This document shows, one piece after another, positions 51,881-63,433 of a stretch of 64,000 nt of DNA. Each line of letters opens with the position of its first letter. Position 1 is the first letter of the stretch. Below the pieces are notes generated by a model, which saw only the letters and a program-made list of their open reading frames with translations, searched no databases and was not told where the DNA came from. Source of the stretch: Granulibacter bethesdensis CGDNIH1 (GTDB lineage Bacteria; Pseudomonadota; Alphaproteobacteria; Acetobacterales; Acetobacteraceae); NCBI RefSeq assembly GCF_000014285.2, contig NC_008343.2, forward strand, positions 62,001 to 126,000, written 5' to 3'. Position numbers and translations under genes: made by a program.

Positions 51881-52858
51881 ATGACAGGCCCGGCCCGTGT
51901 GCAGTCAGTCTCTTTCGGGCGGCGTGCCGTGCTGGGTGCGGGCGTTGGTCTGGGATTTTGCCTCTGCTGCCTGCGCCCGACCCGCGCCGCAGCGCCTGAC
52001 TGGGTTTTTCAGGAGGCTGCGCCGGGCATTTTCGTCCGCCATGGCGTGGATGAGGACGCGACCGCCGAGAATCAGGATGCCATTGCCAATATCGGCTTCG
52101 TCATCGGCCGGCGTTCGGTCGCGGTGATCGATCCGGGCGGCTGTCTTGAGGACGGGCGGCGTCTGCGGGCGGCAATCCGGGCGCGGACCAGTCTGCCGGT
52201 CAGTCATGTGATCATCACCCATGTGCATCCCGATCACGGCTTCGGTGCCGGGGCTTTTCTGGACGACCATCCGGTGATTGTCGGCCATGCCAGGCTGACG
52301 GCGGCCCTTGCGGCACGGGGCACGTTCTATCGTGACAAGCTGGATGAGATTCTCGGCAAAGGTCGGGCAGGGCCGGTGGTGATGCCGACCATGCCGGTCC
52401 GAGACATAGCCGAGATTGATCTGGGCAATCGCGTGCTGGCGCTGACGGCGCATCCGAAGGCGCATACGGATGCCGATCTGTCGGTGCTGGATCGCTCCAC
52501 TGGTACATTGTTTACCGGAGATCTGCTGTTTGTCCGCCGTGTTCCGGCGCTGGATGGCAGCCTCAAGGGCTGGCTTGGCGTTTTGAAGACGTTACCGGCG
52601 ATCCGCCCTGCACGGATGGTGCCTGGGCATGGCCCGGTTGATGCGGCCTCCCTGACCGGATGGAGCGCCGGGGTGGAAGCTTTGCGGCTGTATCTGGACA
52701 CGCTGCTGACCGAAACGCGCAAGGCTATTGCTGATAATGTCCCGATCGGTCAGGCCGCGCATCAGGTAGCGGTCGGGCAGAAGGACCGCTGGGCGCTGTT
52801 TGCGGATTATAATGGCCGCAATGTCGAGGAAGCCTATCACGAACTTGAATGGGAATAA
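51881..52858 (+). CDS. Exported metallo-beta-lactamase-fold hydrolase (quinoprotein-associated type)
   Basis: 325 residues. N-terminal signal with a twin-arginine look (SFGRRAVLGAGVGLGF) and cleavage near TRAAAP. The zinc-binding THVHPDHGFG, the GH of VIVGHARL, the GD of LFTGDLLF and PGHGPVD complete a di-metal site. ANIGFVIGRRSVAVIDPGG and LRAAIRARTSLPVSHVIITH match the SoxH-related metallo-hydrolases that accompany PQQ-dependent periplasmic oxidation. No PQQ dehydrogenase is adjacent, so the substrate is open. Confidence 0.8.
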   Translation: MTGPARVQSVSFGRRAVLGAGVGLGFCLCCLRPTRAAAPDWVFQEAAPGIFVRHGVDEDATAENQDAIANIGFVIGRRSVAVIDPGGCLEDGRRLRAAIRARTSLPVSHVIITHVHPDHGFGAGAFLDDHPVIVGHARLTAALAARGTFYRDKLDEILGKGRAGPVVMPTMPVRDIAEIDLGNRVLALTAHPKAHTDADLSVLDRSTGTLFTGDLLFVRRVPALDGSLKGWLGVLKTLPAIRPARMVPGHGPVDAASLTGWSAGVEALRLYLDTLLTETRKAIADNVPIGQAAHQVAVGQKDRWALFADYNGRNVEEAYHELEWE

Positions 52859-52916
52859 GGGTGCAGCCGCGTTTGTGCGCTTGACTTGCGGGGCAGTTAC
52901 GCCGAGGGTCGCAGCA

Positions 52917-54941
<2,025 letters not shown>

Positions 54942-54979
54942 CCGACCGATCTGTTTCCCCGGATCTTGATCCCTCTGCC

Positions 54980-55834
54980 GTGATTCTGGAGGCGATTGGC
55001 CAGCTTCCGGATGATGAAATCGATCTGGCGGATGCCGCATTGCAGCTTGCCCGCAGGGGCAGGCTGCTGGCAGGTGAGTCCTCCCGTGCGGTCGAGGAGC
55101 AGATTATAACAGCGCGGGCGCATCTGACGGAGCTGGCGCAGGATGTCGCCATGTTGGCTGCGGGGATGGAGGAAACAGACCTTTCAGCACGGGCGGGGAT
55201 ACTGGCCGGGTTGTTGCAGGGCAGCTATGGCTATGCGGGCGATGATACCCGCTTTCCCGATTTCGCCGATCTTCTACGGGTGATCGAACGGCGGGCCGGG
55301 TTGCCGGTGGCGCTCGGAATCCTGTGGATTCACACTGCCCGGGCGGCGGGGTGGGAGGCATATGGCCTCGATTTTCCCGGACGGTTTCTGGTGTGTCTTC
55401 AGGAGGAAGACGGGCCTGGTGCCAGCGCGGAGCGGCGCATCGTGCTGGATGTCTTTGAAGGCGGGATACCGATGACTGTGCCGGCCCTGCGCGATCTGCT
55501 GAAAAAGGCCGAGGGCGCCTCTGCCGAGCTACGGCCCGATCAATTTCGGCCGATGAGCAATCGGGGGGTGCTGCTGCGCCTTCAGAACAATCTGCGCGCA
55601 CGGTATCTGGAACTGGGCGCGATGGAGGATGCGCTGGCCTGTTCTGAATCGATGTTGATGATTGCGCCGGATGAAGCACCGTTGTGGCGGGAAACCGCAC
55701 TGATGAATCAGCGGCTGGATCGCGTTTCCGCCGCGTTGCGGTGTTTCGAACGTTTTCTCATCCTCGATCCGGATAGTGAGAGCGCGCGCCGGGCGCGTGC
55801 GGTGATGCAGGATCTGCGTTCACGCCTGCACTGA
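54980..55834 (+). CDS. SirB1-family transglutaminase-like protein with TPR
   Basis: 284 residues: ILEAIGQLPDDEIDLADAALQLA start, transglutaminase-like SirB1 core (FADLLRVIERRAGLPVALGILWIHTARAAGWEA is split), and C-terminal tetratricopeptide helices. Role not known. The GTG at 54980 is the first ordinary start codon but has no ribosome-binding site; a strong AAGGAGG (54927-54933, inside the end of thiC) lies 4 nt before an in-frame CTG at 54938, which would give 14 more residues (the tail MTDRSVSPDLDPSAV-). The real start may therefore be CTG 54938. Confidence 0.8.
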   Translation: MILEAIGQLPDDEIDLADAALQLARRGRLLAGESSRAVEEQIITARAHLTELAQDVAMLAAGMEETDLSARAGILAGLLQGSYGYAGDDTRFPDFADLLRVIERRAGLPVALGILWIHTARAAGWEAYGLDFPGRFLVCLQEEDGPGASAERRIVLDVFEGGIPMTVPALRDLLKKAEGASAELRPDQFRPMSNRGVLLRLQNNLRARYLELGAMEDALACSESMLMIAPDEAPLWRETALMNQRLDRVSAALRCFERFLILDPDSESARRARAVMQDLRSRLH

Positions 55835-55943
55835 TGTCGCCAGAAAAGCCATCGCTGCAAGAGTCATCGAAAGATCGTGGCGCAATCACCGTATCCGGCT
55901 TTAGCCTGCCAAAGGCTGCATGATCCAGCATGGGGGTCTGGCA

Positions 55944-58900
55944 ATGACCAGAAGCGGATTGTTCATCGATCTGGCGCAGGCTTTTGGCACGGTGACGGAA
56001 GCGCGGCATCGTCTGGACAGGGCCTGCCGTCATCCGGAGCAGGATTGTGTGGCGTCCCTGTTGCCGCTCGCTTCCCTGTCCGACCATGCGGCATCACAGG
56101 CCGATACGCTGGCCCGGTCGCTGGCAGAGAGGTTGCGTGAGCATGGACCAGGCAATGGTCTGTCGGCGCTGATACAGGAATACGATCTGTCCAGCCAGGA
56201 AGGCGTCGCCCTGATGTGTCTGGCAGAGGCGCTGCTGCGGATACCCGATGATGGAACGCGGGATGCGCTGATTCGCGATAAAATCGGTCGTGGCGAATGG
56301 CATACGCATCTGGGTTGGACACGCCCTTTATTTGTCAATGCGGCAACATGGAGCCTGGTGCTGACGGGGCGGCTGGTCGCCCCTTCCTCTGCCTCCACTC
56401 TGGGGGCGGCCTTAACCAGATTGATCGGACGGGCGGGGGAGCCCGTGATCCGCCATGCGATGGATCGGGTTGTTCGTCTGCTGGGTACGCGCTTTGTCGC
56501 GGGCGAGACGATCGAAGCGGCGCTGGCCGCTACCAGTCTGCTCTGGACGCAGGGATTTCGTCATTCCTACGACATGCTGGGTGAAGCGGCGATGACCCGC
56601 GCCGATGCAGATCGATATTATCGTGCCTATGAACATGCGATTGACTGCATTGGTGCTACCTTGCGGGCGCGTGGATATGAGCCAGCGGAGGATATGACTG
56701 CCCTGCTTGAGGCACCGAGTATTTCGATCAAGCTTTCAGCCCTGCATCCGCGCTATGAACATACGCAACATGCGCGGATTATGCAGGATCTGCCTCCGCT
56801 TTTGAGAAATCTGGCCGCCATGGCCCGGGCAAACGGGATCGCCCTGACTATCGATGCGGAGGAAGCGGATCGTCTGCCTCTCTCGCTGGATGTACTGGCG
56901 GCTTTATGTGCTGATCCTGTCGTGGCGGGGTGGAATGGCATCGGTTTGGCCGTACAGGCTTATCAGCGCCGTGCGCCAGCGGTGATCGAAAATCTGATTG
57001 ATCTTGCCCGCCATCATGACAGGCGCCTGATGATACGGCTGGTAAAAGGGGCCTATTGGGACAGTGAAATCAAACGTGCACAAATCGACGGACTGGAAAG
57101 TTTTCCGGTTTTCACACGAAAATCTTATACCGATCTTTCGTATGTCGCTTGTGCACGGATGTTGCTGGAAGCACCCGATGCCGTGTTCCCGCAATTCGCC
57201 ACGCATAATGCCCGTACAGTGGCTACGATTATCGCGATGGCAGAGGAGATAACCGGCGTATCATTCAATCCAGGCCAATATGAATTTCAGTGTCTGCATG
57301 GCATGGGCGAGACGCTTTATGCCGATGTGGTGCGACCGGATGGTCTGAACAGGCCATGCAGGATCTACGCCCCCGTTGGTAACCATGAAACTTTGCTGGC
57401 TTATCTTGTGCGCCGCCTGCTGGAGAATGGTGCGAATACGTCTTTCGTCAATCGTGTTGCTGACACCGCTATTTCCATCGACCAACTCATTGCTGATCCG
57501 GTGCAACAAATCCTCGCAATGCGAACGGAGTGCGGTGTACCTCATCCCAAAATCCGGTCTCCGCGAAGTCTGTACGGGCCGGAGCGGGAAAATGCATGGG
57601 GGATTGATCTGACAGATGCCACGAGGATGGCACAGCTTGCCGAAGCATGCATCACGCTGTCGTCAAAACGATGGCTGGTTTCCATAGAGGAGGACGCGGA
57701 TAGAGAACGCATTTCCATCCGTAATCCGGCTGCTTCATGGGATCATATCGGCGACGTCGTTTTCGCCACGGCGGAAGAAGCGGATCGTGCAATCGCACGC
57801 GCCAGGCAAGCGGCTCCCTCATGGGCTGCGGAGCCTCCCTCCCGTCGCGCAGCCTGCCTGAGAGACGCTGCAGATGCGATGGAACGCGATGTTGCCCTGT
57901 TCATCAATCTGGCTGTGCGTGAGGCAGGAAAGACGATCCCTAACGCTATTGGAGAGGTTCGGGAGGCTGTTGATTTCCTGCGCTACTATGCGGCTGGTAT
58001 TGAGAATGGATGGAATGCACAGACGCATCCTCCACTGGGTGTGGTGACATGTATCAGCCCGTGGAATTTTCCACTGGCCATTTTCACAGGCCAGGTTGCG
58101 GCAGCTTTGGCAGCGGGGAATGCTGTGCTGGCAAAACCCGCAGAGGAAACACCTTTGATAGCGGCTGAGGCGGTTGCTGTCCTGCATCGTGCAGGTGTCC
58201 CCACGGCGGTGTTGCAGCTTGTTCCCGGCGATGGCGCAGTAGGGGCGAGGCTGGTCGCCGATTCACGCGTCAATGGCGTCGTTTTTACCGGCTCTACCGA
58301 AGCAGCCCGTTTCATTCAGCGTTCTTTGTCATATCGTTTGAATACGCATGGTGATCCGGTTCCGCTGATTGCCGAAACCGGCGGACAAAACGCCATGATT
58401 GTCGATAGCACCGCTTTGCCGGAGCAAGTGGTGTCTGATGTTCTGGTGTCGGCTTTTGACAGTGCCGGTCAACGTTGTTCGGCCCTGCGTGTGCTGTGTC
58501 TTCAGGATGACATTGCTGATCTGGTCATTACCATGCTGCGTGGAGCCTTGCAGGAGCGTGTGACGGCACGCCCTGACCGGCTGGATACCGATATCGGTCC
58601 AGTGATCAGCGCTGCTGCCAGAGACGCGATTGAGGACCATATTGCAGCCATGGCACGGGCAGGCTGCACCATGCATCGTGCGGCTTTGCGGCAGGAGACG
58701 GAGGATGGTTTCTTCGTTGCTCCGACAATCATAGAACTTGGATCACATCCAATCCCCGACAAGGAAGTTTTTGGTCCTGTTTTGCATGTGCTGAGATTTC
58801 GCAGGGATGATCTGTCCGATGTGATCGCCAGGATCAACGCAACCGGATATGCGCTGACCTTTGGTATTCATAGCCGTATTCAGGAAACCGTCGATCATGC

Positions 58901-59633
58901 CCGCATGAAAAGTACGGCCGGAAATATCTATGTCAATCGCAGTATGATCGGCGCCGTGGTTGGTGTGCAGCCTTTTGGAGGGCACGGTCTGTCCGGGACT
59001 GGTCCGAAGGCGGGCGGTCCACTTTATCTTTCCCGGCTGGTAGAGCATGAGCCACTATCACCGGTGAAACAGTTTTTTATTGAGAAAGAAAAAAACGCTG
59101 TACCAGCCTCGATAAAAATCTGGCAGGTATGGATACAGCAGCAGGGAATTGAACCTTTGTCTCTCCCGATCCTGCGGTATGATCGGGATATGGTGCTGCC
59201 CGGGCCGGTGGGAGAGCAGAATATTTATCGCCTGTCGCCCCGATCCAGTCTGTTATGCATCGCTTCCGATCTCGAAAGATTATCGTATCTGGTACAATCG
59301 GCTCTGGCGGCGGGTATAAAGCATATTGCGGTCTCCATTCCCGCTGACATCACATATGTATTCAACACATTGCCGGATGCATTGCGTTCGACAGTGGTTT
59401 TGGCTGCACCCGATCAGGAAGACAGTGCGGATACTGTATTGTTTGAGGGGGATGATGCGGCCCTGATTGCCTTACAAACGCGTCTTGCCCATCAATCCGG
59501 CAGAATCGTACCAGTCTATCGTATCCGCAGGCGGGGCAGAGATATCCCGTTGCTGGCTTTGGTTGCAGAATGCACGATCAGCATCAACACGGCTGCTGCC
59601 GGGGGGAATGCCGCCCTGATGGCAATGGCATAG
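55944..59633 (+). CDS. putA: Bifunctional proline dehydrogenase / L-glutamate semialdehyde dehydrogenase
   Basis: About 1229 residues, oxidising proline to glutamate. N-terminal PRODH barrel (SIKLSALHPRYE, MIRLVKGAYWDSEIKRAQ, EYQCLHGMGE as EFQCLHGMGE) then the aldehyde dehydrogenase (PWNFPLAIFTGQVAAALAAG, LIAETGGQNAMIV, SAGQRCSALRVL with the nucleophile Cys at about base 58475, and GVQPFGGHGLSGTGPKAGG) and a C-terminal end domain. It lacks the ribbon-helix-helix DNA-binding start of E. coli PutA, so it is not an autorepressor. ATG 55944 preferred over 55920 (GGGGG before it). Confidence 0.96.
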   Translation: MTRSGLFIDLAQAFGTVTEARHRLDRACRHPEQDCVASLLPLASLSDHAASQADTLARSLAERLREHGPGNGLSALIQEYDLSSQEGVALMCLAEALLRIPDDGTRDALIRDKIGRGEWHTHLGWTRPLFVNAATWSLVLTGRLVAPSSASTLGAALTRLIGRAGEPVIRHAMDRVVRLLGTRFVAGETIEAALAATSLLWTQGFRHSYDMLGEAAMTRADADRYYRAYEHAIDCIGATLRARGYEPAEDMTALLEAPSISIKLSALHPRYEHTQHARIMQDLPPLLRNLAAMARANGIALTIDAEEADRLPLSLDVLAALCADPVVAGWNGIGLAVQAYQRRAPAVIENLIDLARHHDRRLMIRLVKGAYWDSEIKRAQIDGLESFPVFTRKSYTDLSYVACARMLLEAPDAVFPQFATHNARTVATIIAMAEEITGVSFNPGQYEFQCLHGMGETLYADVVRPDGLNRPCRIYAPVGNHETLLAYLVRRLLENGANTSFVNRVADTAISIDQLIADPVQQILAMRTECGVPHPKIRSPRSLYGPERENAWGIDLTDATRMAQLAEACITLSSKRWLVSIEEDADRERISIRNPAASWDHIGDVVFATAEEADRAIARARQAAPSWAAEPPSRRAACLRDAADAMERDVALFINLAVREAGKTIPNAIGEVREAVDFLRYYAAGIENGWNAQTHPPLGVVTCISPWNFPLAIFTGQVAAALAAGNAVLAKPAEETPLIAAEAVAVLHRAGVPTAVLQLVPGDGAVGARLVADSRVNGVVFTGSTEAARFIQRSLSYRLNTHGDPVPLIAETGGQNAMIVDSTALPEQVVSDVLVSAFDSAGQRCSALRVLCLQDDIADLVITMLRGALQERVTARPDRLDTDIGPVISAAARDAIEDHIAAMARAGCTMHRAALRQETEDGFFVAPTIIELGSHPIPDKEVFGPVLHVLRFRRDDLSDVIARINATGYALTFGIHSRIQETVDHARMKSTAGNIYVNRSMIGAVVGVQPFGGHGLSGTGPKAGGPLYLSRLVEHEPLSPVKQFFIEKEKNAVPASIKIWQVWIQQQGIEPLSLPILRYDRDMVLPGPVGEQNIYRLSPRSSLLCIASDLERLSYLVQSALAAGIKHIAVSIPADITYVFNTLPDALRSTVVLAAPDQEDSADTVLFEGDDAALIALQTRLAHQSGRIVPVYRIRRRGRDIPLLALVAECTISINTAAAGGNAALMAMA

Positions 59634-59661
59634 GCAATGACGGCTTAAGCATCCATGGCCT

Positions 59662-59709
59662 GATACGAAAAAAGGGAGGATGCCCGCGGCATCCTCCCTT
59701 CTTCGTATC
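59662..59709. terminator. Bidirectional terminator between putA and bfr
   Basis: Long imperfect palindrome GATACGAA...AAGGGAGGATGCC-CGC-GGCATCCTCCCTT...TTCGTATC (59662-59709), 29 bp past the putA stop and 20 bp before the bfr end, serving converging genes. Confidence 0.88.
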
Positions 59710-59729
59710 CAAGCGGGATAATAAGTCGA

Positions 59730-60215
59730 TCAGTGATCGCCGTCCGGGGCGTCGCTGTTCAGCTGCACCCAGTTCTGCACGCCCATGCGATTGATCATGT
59801 CCTGCTGGGTTTCGATGAAGTCCACATGGTGTTCTTCGTCACGCAGGATGGAGGCCAGAAGATCGCGGGTGGGGAAATCGCGGATGCTTTCGGCATAGGC
59901 AATGAATTCACGCAGATCGGCGATGGCGGTGACTTCCAGTTCCAGATCGCGCTGCAGAACTTCTTCCGGCGTTTCACCGATCAGAACATGGTTCAGACGC
60001 TGCACATTCGGCAGGCCTTCCAGAAACAGGATGCGCTTGATCAGCTCGTCGGCATGCTTCATTTCTTCCACGGATTCCTTGAATTCGTGGCGGCCCATTT
60101 TCGTCATGCCCCAGTTTTCGAGCATGCGGGCATGCAGGAAATACTGGTTAATCGCGGTCAGCTCATTGGTCAGAACCTTGTTGAGATTCTGGATCGTTGT
60201 GGCATCGGCCTTCAT
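59730..60215 (-). CDS. bfr: Bacterioferritin
   Basis: 161 residues, the haem-containing iron store. Ferroxidase ligands Glu18 (NELTAINQ), Glu51 and His54 (EEMKHADE), and haem ligand Met52 are in place. ATG 60215 gives the standard start MKADATTIQ and has GGGAG nine bases upstream; ATG 60224 touches that site. Placed 217 bp after bfd on the same strand. Confidence 0.95.
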   Translation of the reverse strand: MKADATTIQNLNKVLTNELTAINQYFLHARMLENWGMTKMGRHEFKESVEEMKHADELIKRILFLEGLPNVQRLNHVLIGETPEEVLQRDLELEVTAIADLREFIAYAESIRDFPTRDLLASILRDEEHHVDFIETQQDMINRMGVQNWVQLNSDAPDGDH

Positions 60216-60432
60216 TGGTCTCATCTCCCGTTTTCAACTGCGGCGGACCCTATCCGAGGGGCCGGGCGCTGATAAAGCCTGATGATTGCAAGCAGATCGC
60301 AGCTAGGGCGGGGTGAAACTGTTTCGCATTCCCGCTTGTGCGGGAGATGATAGGAAGATGCATTTACAGGAAAGTATATTCCTATGATTTTTCAATGAAT
60401 TGCTTTCACGCAACCGGCTCTGGCAAGGCCTT

Positions 60433-60630
60433 TCAGTCGCCTGCTTCGAGACTCAGAATGCTTTCGTCATTTGCAATACTGGGTATCATTTTAAGCATAG
60501 CTTGGGCGCACCTGCCGCATTGCGCAGTGCAGCCGCAGGCTCGGTACAGCTCTGCCAGACGGCAGGCGCCAGCCTGGGCGGCGGCGCAAACCTGTTTATC
60601 CGTCAGGCCGTTACAGATGCAGATATACAT
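60433..60630 (-). CDS. bfd: Bacterioferritin-associated ferredoxin
   Basis: 65-residue [2Fe-2S] protein that reduces bacterioferritin to release iron. Ligands Cys4, Cys6, Cys38 and Cys41 (MYICICNG; QCGRC) match the Bfd arrangement; extra Cys15, 23, 32 and 34 are also present. Directly upstream of bfr, with a Fur-like palindrome 70 bp before its start, which would raise expression under iron limitation. Confidence 0.93.
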   Translation of the reverse strand: MYICICNGLTDKQVCAAAQAGACRLAELYRACGCTAQCGRCAQAMLKMIPSIANDESILSLEAGD

Positions 60631-60699
60631 CGATGGGGCAAACCTGGATTCGAATAAGGCGGGTGTGAATGAGGCTGCTTAGCTTGGTTGGTATGAAAA

Positions 60700-60720
60700 T
60701 GCAAATAGATTGCAATTGCA
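60700..60720. promoter_or_regulatory. Fur-like palindrome upstream of bfd
   Basis: TGCAAATAGATTGCA (60700-60714) is a 7-1-7 near-palindrome with two mismatched positions, overlapped by the exact palindrome TGCAATTGCA (60711-60720). TGCAAAT/ATTTGCA is the pattern described for alphaproteobacterial Fur/Mur sites. Iron repression of bfd is expected from the family. Confidence 0.4.
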
Positions 60721-60832
60721 GATGACGGCATTGGGCGGCAGCGTGTTTTCACGGCATGATGAGGCCGGATAACGACCGGTATCCGACGATTCGTCATGGG
60801 ACGGCAGGGGCCGGCAGGCAGGGAACAGGGCG

Positions 60833-61822
60833 ATGGCAGGCGGCTTGCGGGTGGCGGTCCAGATGGACCCGATGGACAGCATCAATATTGCGGGCGATAG
60901 TAGTTTTGCGCTGATGCTGGAGGCACAGGCTCGTGGCCATGCGCTGTGGCACTACGAAGTCAGGCATATGGCCTTGCGGGAAGGGGGACAGTGGCAAGAT
61001 GGCTCGACAGGAGCACGGCTGCTGGCGCGGGCACATCCGGTTTCGGTACGGAGGATCGACGCGGCCTATTACACGTTCGGCCCGACGGAGATTCTCGATC
61101 TCGCGACCATGGATGTGGTGCTGATGCGGCAGGATCCGCCTTTCGACATGGCCTATATCACCGCGACCCACATGCTGGAGCATATCCACCCTCACACGCT
61201 GGTGGTGAATGATCCGGCGGGCGTGCGGAACGCGCCGGAGAAAATTCTGGTCACCCATTTTCCGGATTTGATGCCGCCGACACTGGTGACATGGGATGTG
61301 GAGGCGATCCGCGCTTTCCGTGCCGAGCATCGTGATATCGTGGTCAAACCGCTCTACGGCAATGGCGGGGCCGGCGTGTTCCGGGTCAAGGAAGATGATG
61401 AAAATCTAGGCTCTCTGCTGGAAATGTTTTTCTCCCGCTCGCGGGAGCCACTGATGGTGCAGCGCTATGAAGCGGCGGTGCGGCAGGGGGACAAGCGCAT
61501 CATCCTGATTGATGGGGAGCCGGTAGGTGCGATCAACCGTGTGCCTGCCGCAGGGGAGAGCCGCAGTAACATGCATGTCGGTGGCCGTCCTGAAGCCGCG
61601 GGGCTGACGGCGCGGGATCGGGAGATCTGTGCCGCGATCGGGCCGGTGCTGAAGGAGCGGGGCCTGATTTTCGCGGGGATCGACGTGATCGGGAACTGGC
61701 TGACGGAGATCAACGTCACCTCGCCGACCGGGCTTCAGGAAATTGGCCGGTTCGATGGGGTCAATCTGGCTGCTCGCATCTGGGATGCCATCGAAAGCCG
61801 CAAGGCAGCATTGGCGGCCTGA
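60833..61822 (+). CDS. gshB: Glutathione synthetase
   Basis: 329-residue ATP-grasp enzyme joining gamma-glutamylcysteine and glycine. N-terminal [57 protein letters not shown] (ATP-grasp loop) and [21 protein letters not shown]. Probably heads a short operon with the HAD and GDPD-like genes. Confidence 0.97.
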   Translation: MAGGLRVAVQMDPMDSINIAGDSSFALMLEAQARGHALWHYEVRHMALREGGQWQDGSTGARLLARAHPVSVRRIDAAYYTFGPTEILDLATMDVVLMRQDPPFDMAYITATHMLEHIHPHTLVVNDPAGVRNAPEKILVTHFPDLMPPTLVTWDVEAIRAFRAEHRDIVVKPLYGNGGAGVFRVKEDDENLGSLLEMFFSRSREPLMVQRYEAAVRQGDKRIILIDGEPVGAINRVPAAGESRSNMHVGGRPEAAGLTARDREICAAIGPVLKERGLIFAGIDVIGNWLTEINVTSPTGLQEIGRFDGVNLAARIWDAIESRKAALAA

Positions 61823-61845
61823 TACAGATCAGGCAGGGCAAGGCC

Positions 61846-62475
61846 ATGATCGATCTGGTTCTGTTCGATATGGATGGGGTGCTGGCGGAGGTCGATAAAT
61901 CGGCTCGTGCCACATGGCTCGGTGCGCTGGCCGGATGCCGGGCGGAGGATGTGCAACAGGCTCTGTGGGACTCAGGCTTTGATGATCAGGGCGATGATGG
62001 CCGTCTGCGTGGGGAAGCCTATCTGACGGCATTCGGGCAGGTGCTGGGCTATCCGCTCTCTGTGCAGGAATGGGCGGAAGCCCGTCGTATTGCCACCCGG
62101 CCGAAACCGGAGGTGCTGTCGCTGGTGGCGCGGCTCCATCCCCGGATTGGACGCGCCGTGCTGACCAACAATGCGGATATTTTGCCCGGCTGCATGGCGA
62201 TGATCTGTCCGCCGGTCGCAACCCTGTTCGGCGGTCGGATTTATGCCAGCGGCGCGTTCGGGAGCGCCAAGCCCGATCCGGCAGTGTTCCTTGCCTGCCT
62301 GAAGCAGATAGGTGTCAGGCCTGAGCATACTCTGTTCATCGATGATCGGGCGCTGCATGTGGAGGGTGCCCGTCAGGCCGCATGCCATGGGCTGCTGTTT
62401 ACCTCGGCCGAGGCTCTGGAGGCGGAGTTGAACCGGTATGGTCTGCTCCGTCCGGTGGCTGAGATGTCAGCGTAA
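61846..62475 (+). CDS. HAD-family phosphatase
   Basis: 209 residues: nucleophile and acid/base DMD (Asp8, Asp10) in LFDMDGVLAEVDKS, motif II VLTNNAD, Lys in GSAKPDPAVF, and motif IV FIDDRALHVEGA. Cap type is the small helical one of sugar/phosphoglycolate-like phosphatases. Substrate unknown. Twenty-four base pairs after gshB, and its stop abuts the next start. Confidence 0.9.
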   Translation: MIDLVLFDMDGVLAEVDKSARATWLGALAGCRAEDVQQALWDSGFDDQGDDGRLRGEAYLTAFGQVLGYPLSVQEWAEARRIATRPKPEVLSLVARLHPRIGRAVLTNNADILPGCMAMICPPVATLFGGRIYASGAFGSAKPDPAVFLACLKQIGVRPEHTLFIDDRALHVEGARQAACHGLLFTSAEALEAELNRYGLLRPVAEMSA

Positions 62476-63423
62476 ATGGTGCATCGGTCGCGATTTTTAC
62501 GCATCCCTTTGCTGTTGATGAGTGTGAGCATGTTTGGCTGCACCCCGGCTCCGGCCCGGATGCCATGGCCGCTCATGATCGCGCATCGTGGTGGAACCGG
62601 GGATGCTCCTGAAAACACGATCGAGGCGATCCGGCAGGCAATGGCGCATCGGGTGGATGCCATATGGCTGACAGTGCAACTCAGCCGTGATGGGATTCCG
62701 GTTCTGTATCGCCCGGCTGATCTGTCCACATTGACGGATGGCGATGGAAAAACAGCGGCTTTCACGGCTGCCGAGCTGTCCCGGATCAATGCCGGTTGGC
62801 AGTTTCGCCGCGGAGATTCTTATCCCTGGCGCGATCATCCGGTTGGTATTCCGACATTGCGGGCGGCTTTGCGGGCCATTCCGTCTGATATGCCGATCAT
62901 TCTCGATATGAAGGCTCTGCCGGCTGCGCCCCAGACCAGGGCGGTGGCGCGGGTGCTGGAGGAGGAGCAGGCATGGGGCCGGGTCACGATTTATGCGACT
63001 GATGCAGCCTATCAGCAGAGCTTCGCAGCCTATCCGCAAGCAAGGCTTTTCGAATCACGCGATGCAACGCGGGCACGGTTGCTGGGTGTTCAGCTTGATC
63101 AGCGCTGCGATCATCCTCCACCTGCGCATGCAAGGGTGGCGTTCGAACTGCACCGTTCCCTGATTGTGGTGGAGCATTTCACATTGGGAGAAGGCCGTTC
63201 CACGGTCCAGGCAACGATGTGGACACCGGCCACCATTGCCTGTTTCCGCCGGCATCCTGATGTGAAGATCGTGGCGATTGCGGTGGACAATGCCGACGAT
63301 GACAGGCTTGCCGCCTGTCTCGGGGTGGATGCCATCCTGACGGACTCACCGCAGCACATGGTGGCTTTGAGGCAGCAGGAACCGGCAGGGCCACGCTGTG
63401 ACAGGATCCGCCACGAAAGATAA
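62476..63423 (+). CDS. Glycerophosphodiester phosphodiesterase-fold lipoprotein, catalytic site altered
   Basis: 315 residues, possible lipoprotein signal with Cys22 after SMFG. GDPD fold is clear (LMIAHRGG...APENTIEAI; PVGIPTLRAAL; IILDMK; DAILTDSPQHMV), and the first His-Arg pair (His37-Arg38) remains. But the metal-binding E-x-D of GDPDs is W-x-T (Trp64, Thr66) and the later H-D is R-P (Arg79, Pro80), at exactly the same spacing. It is therefore unlikely to cleave glycerophosphodiesters in the usual way; it may bind ligand only. Starts at the base after the HAD stop. Confidence 0.8.
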   Translation: MVHRSRFLRIPLLLMSVSMFGCTPAPARMPWPLMIAHRGGTGDAPENTIEAIRQAMAHRVDAIWLTVQLSRDGIPVLYRPADLSTLTDGDGKTAAFTAAELSRINAGWQFRRGDSYPWRDHPVGIPTLRAALRAIPSDMPIILDMKALPAAPQTRAVARVLEEEQAWGRVTIYATDAAYQQSFAAYPQARLFESRDATRARLLGVQLDQRCDHPPPAHARVAFELHRSLIVVEHFTLGEGRSTVQATMWTPATIACFRRHPDVKIVAIAVDNADDDRLAACLGVDAILTDSPQHMVALRQQEPAGPRCDRIRHER

Positions 63424-63433
63424 ACCGGCCGGC

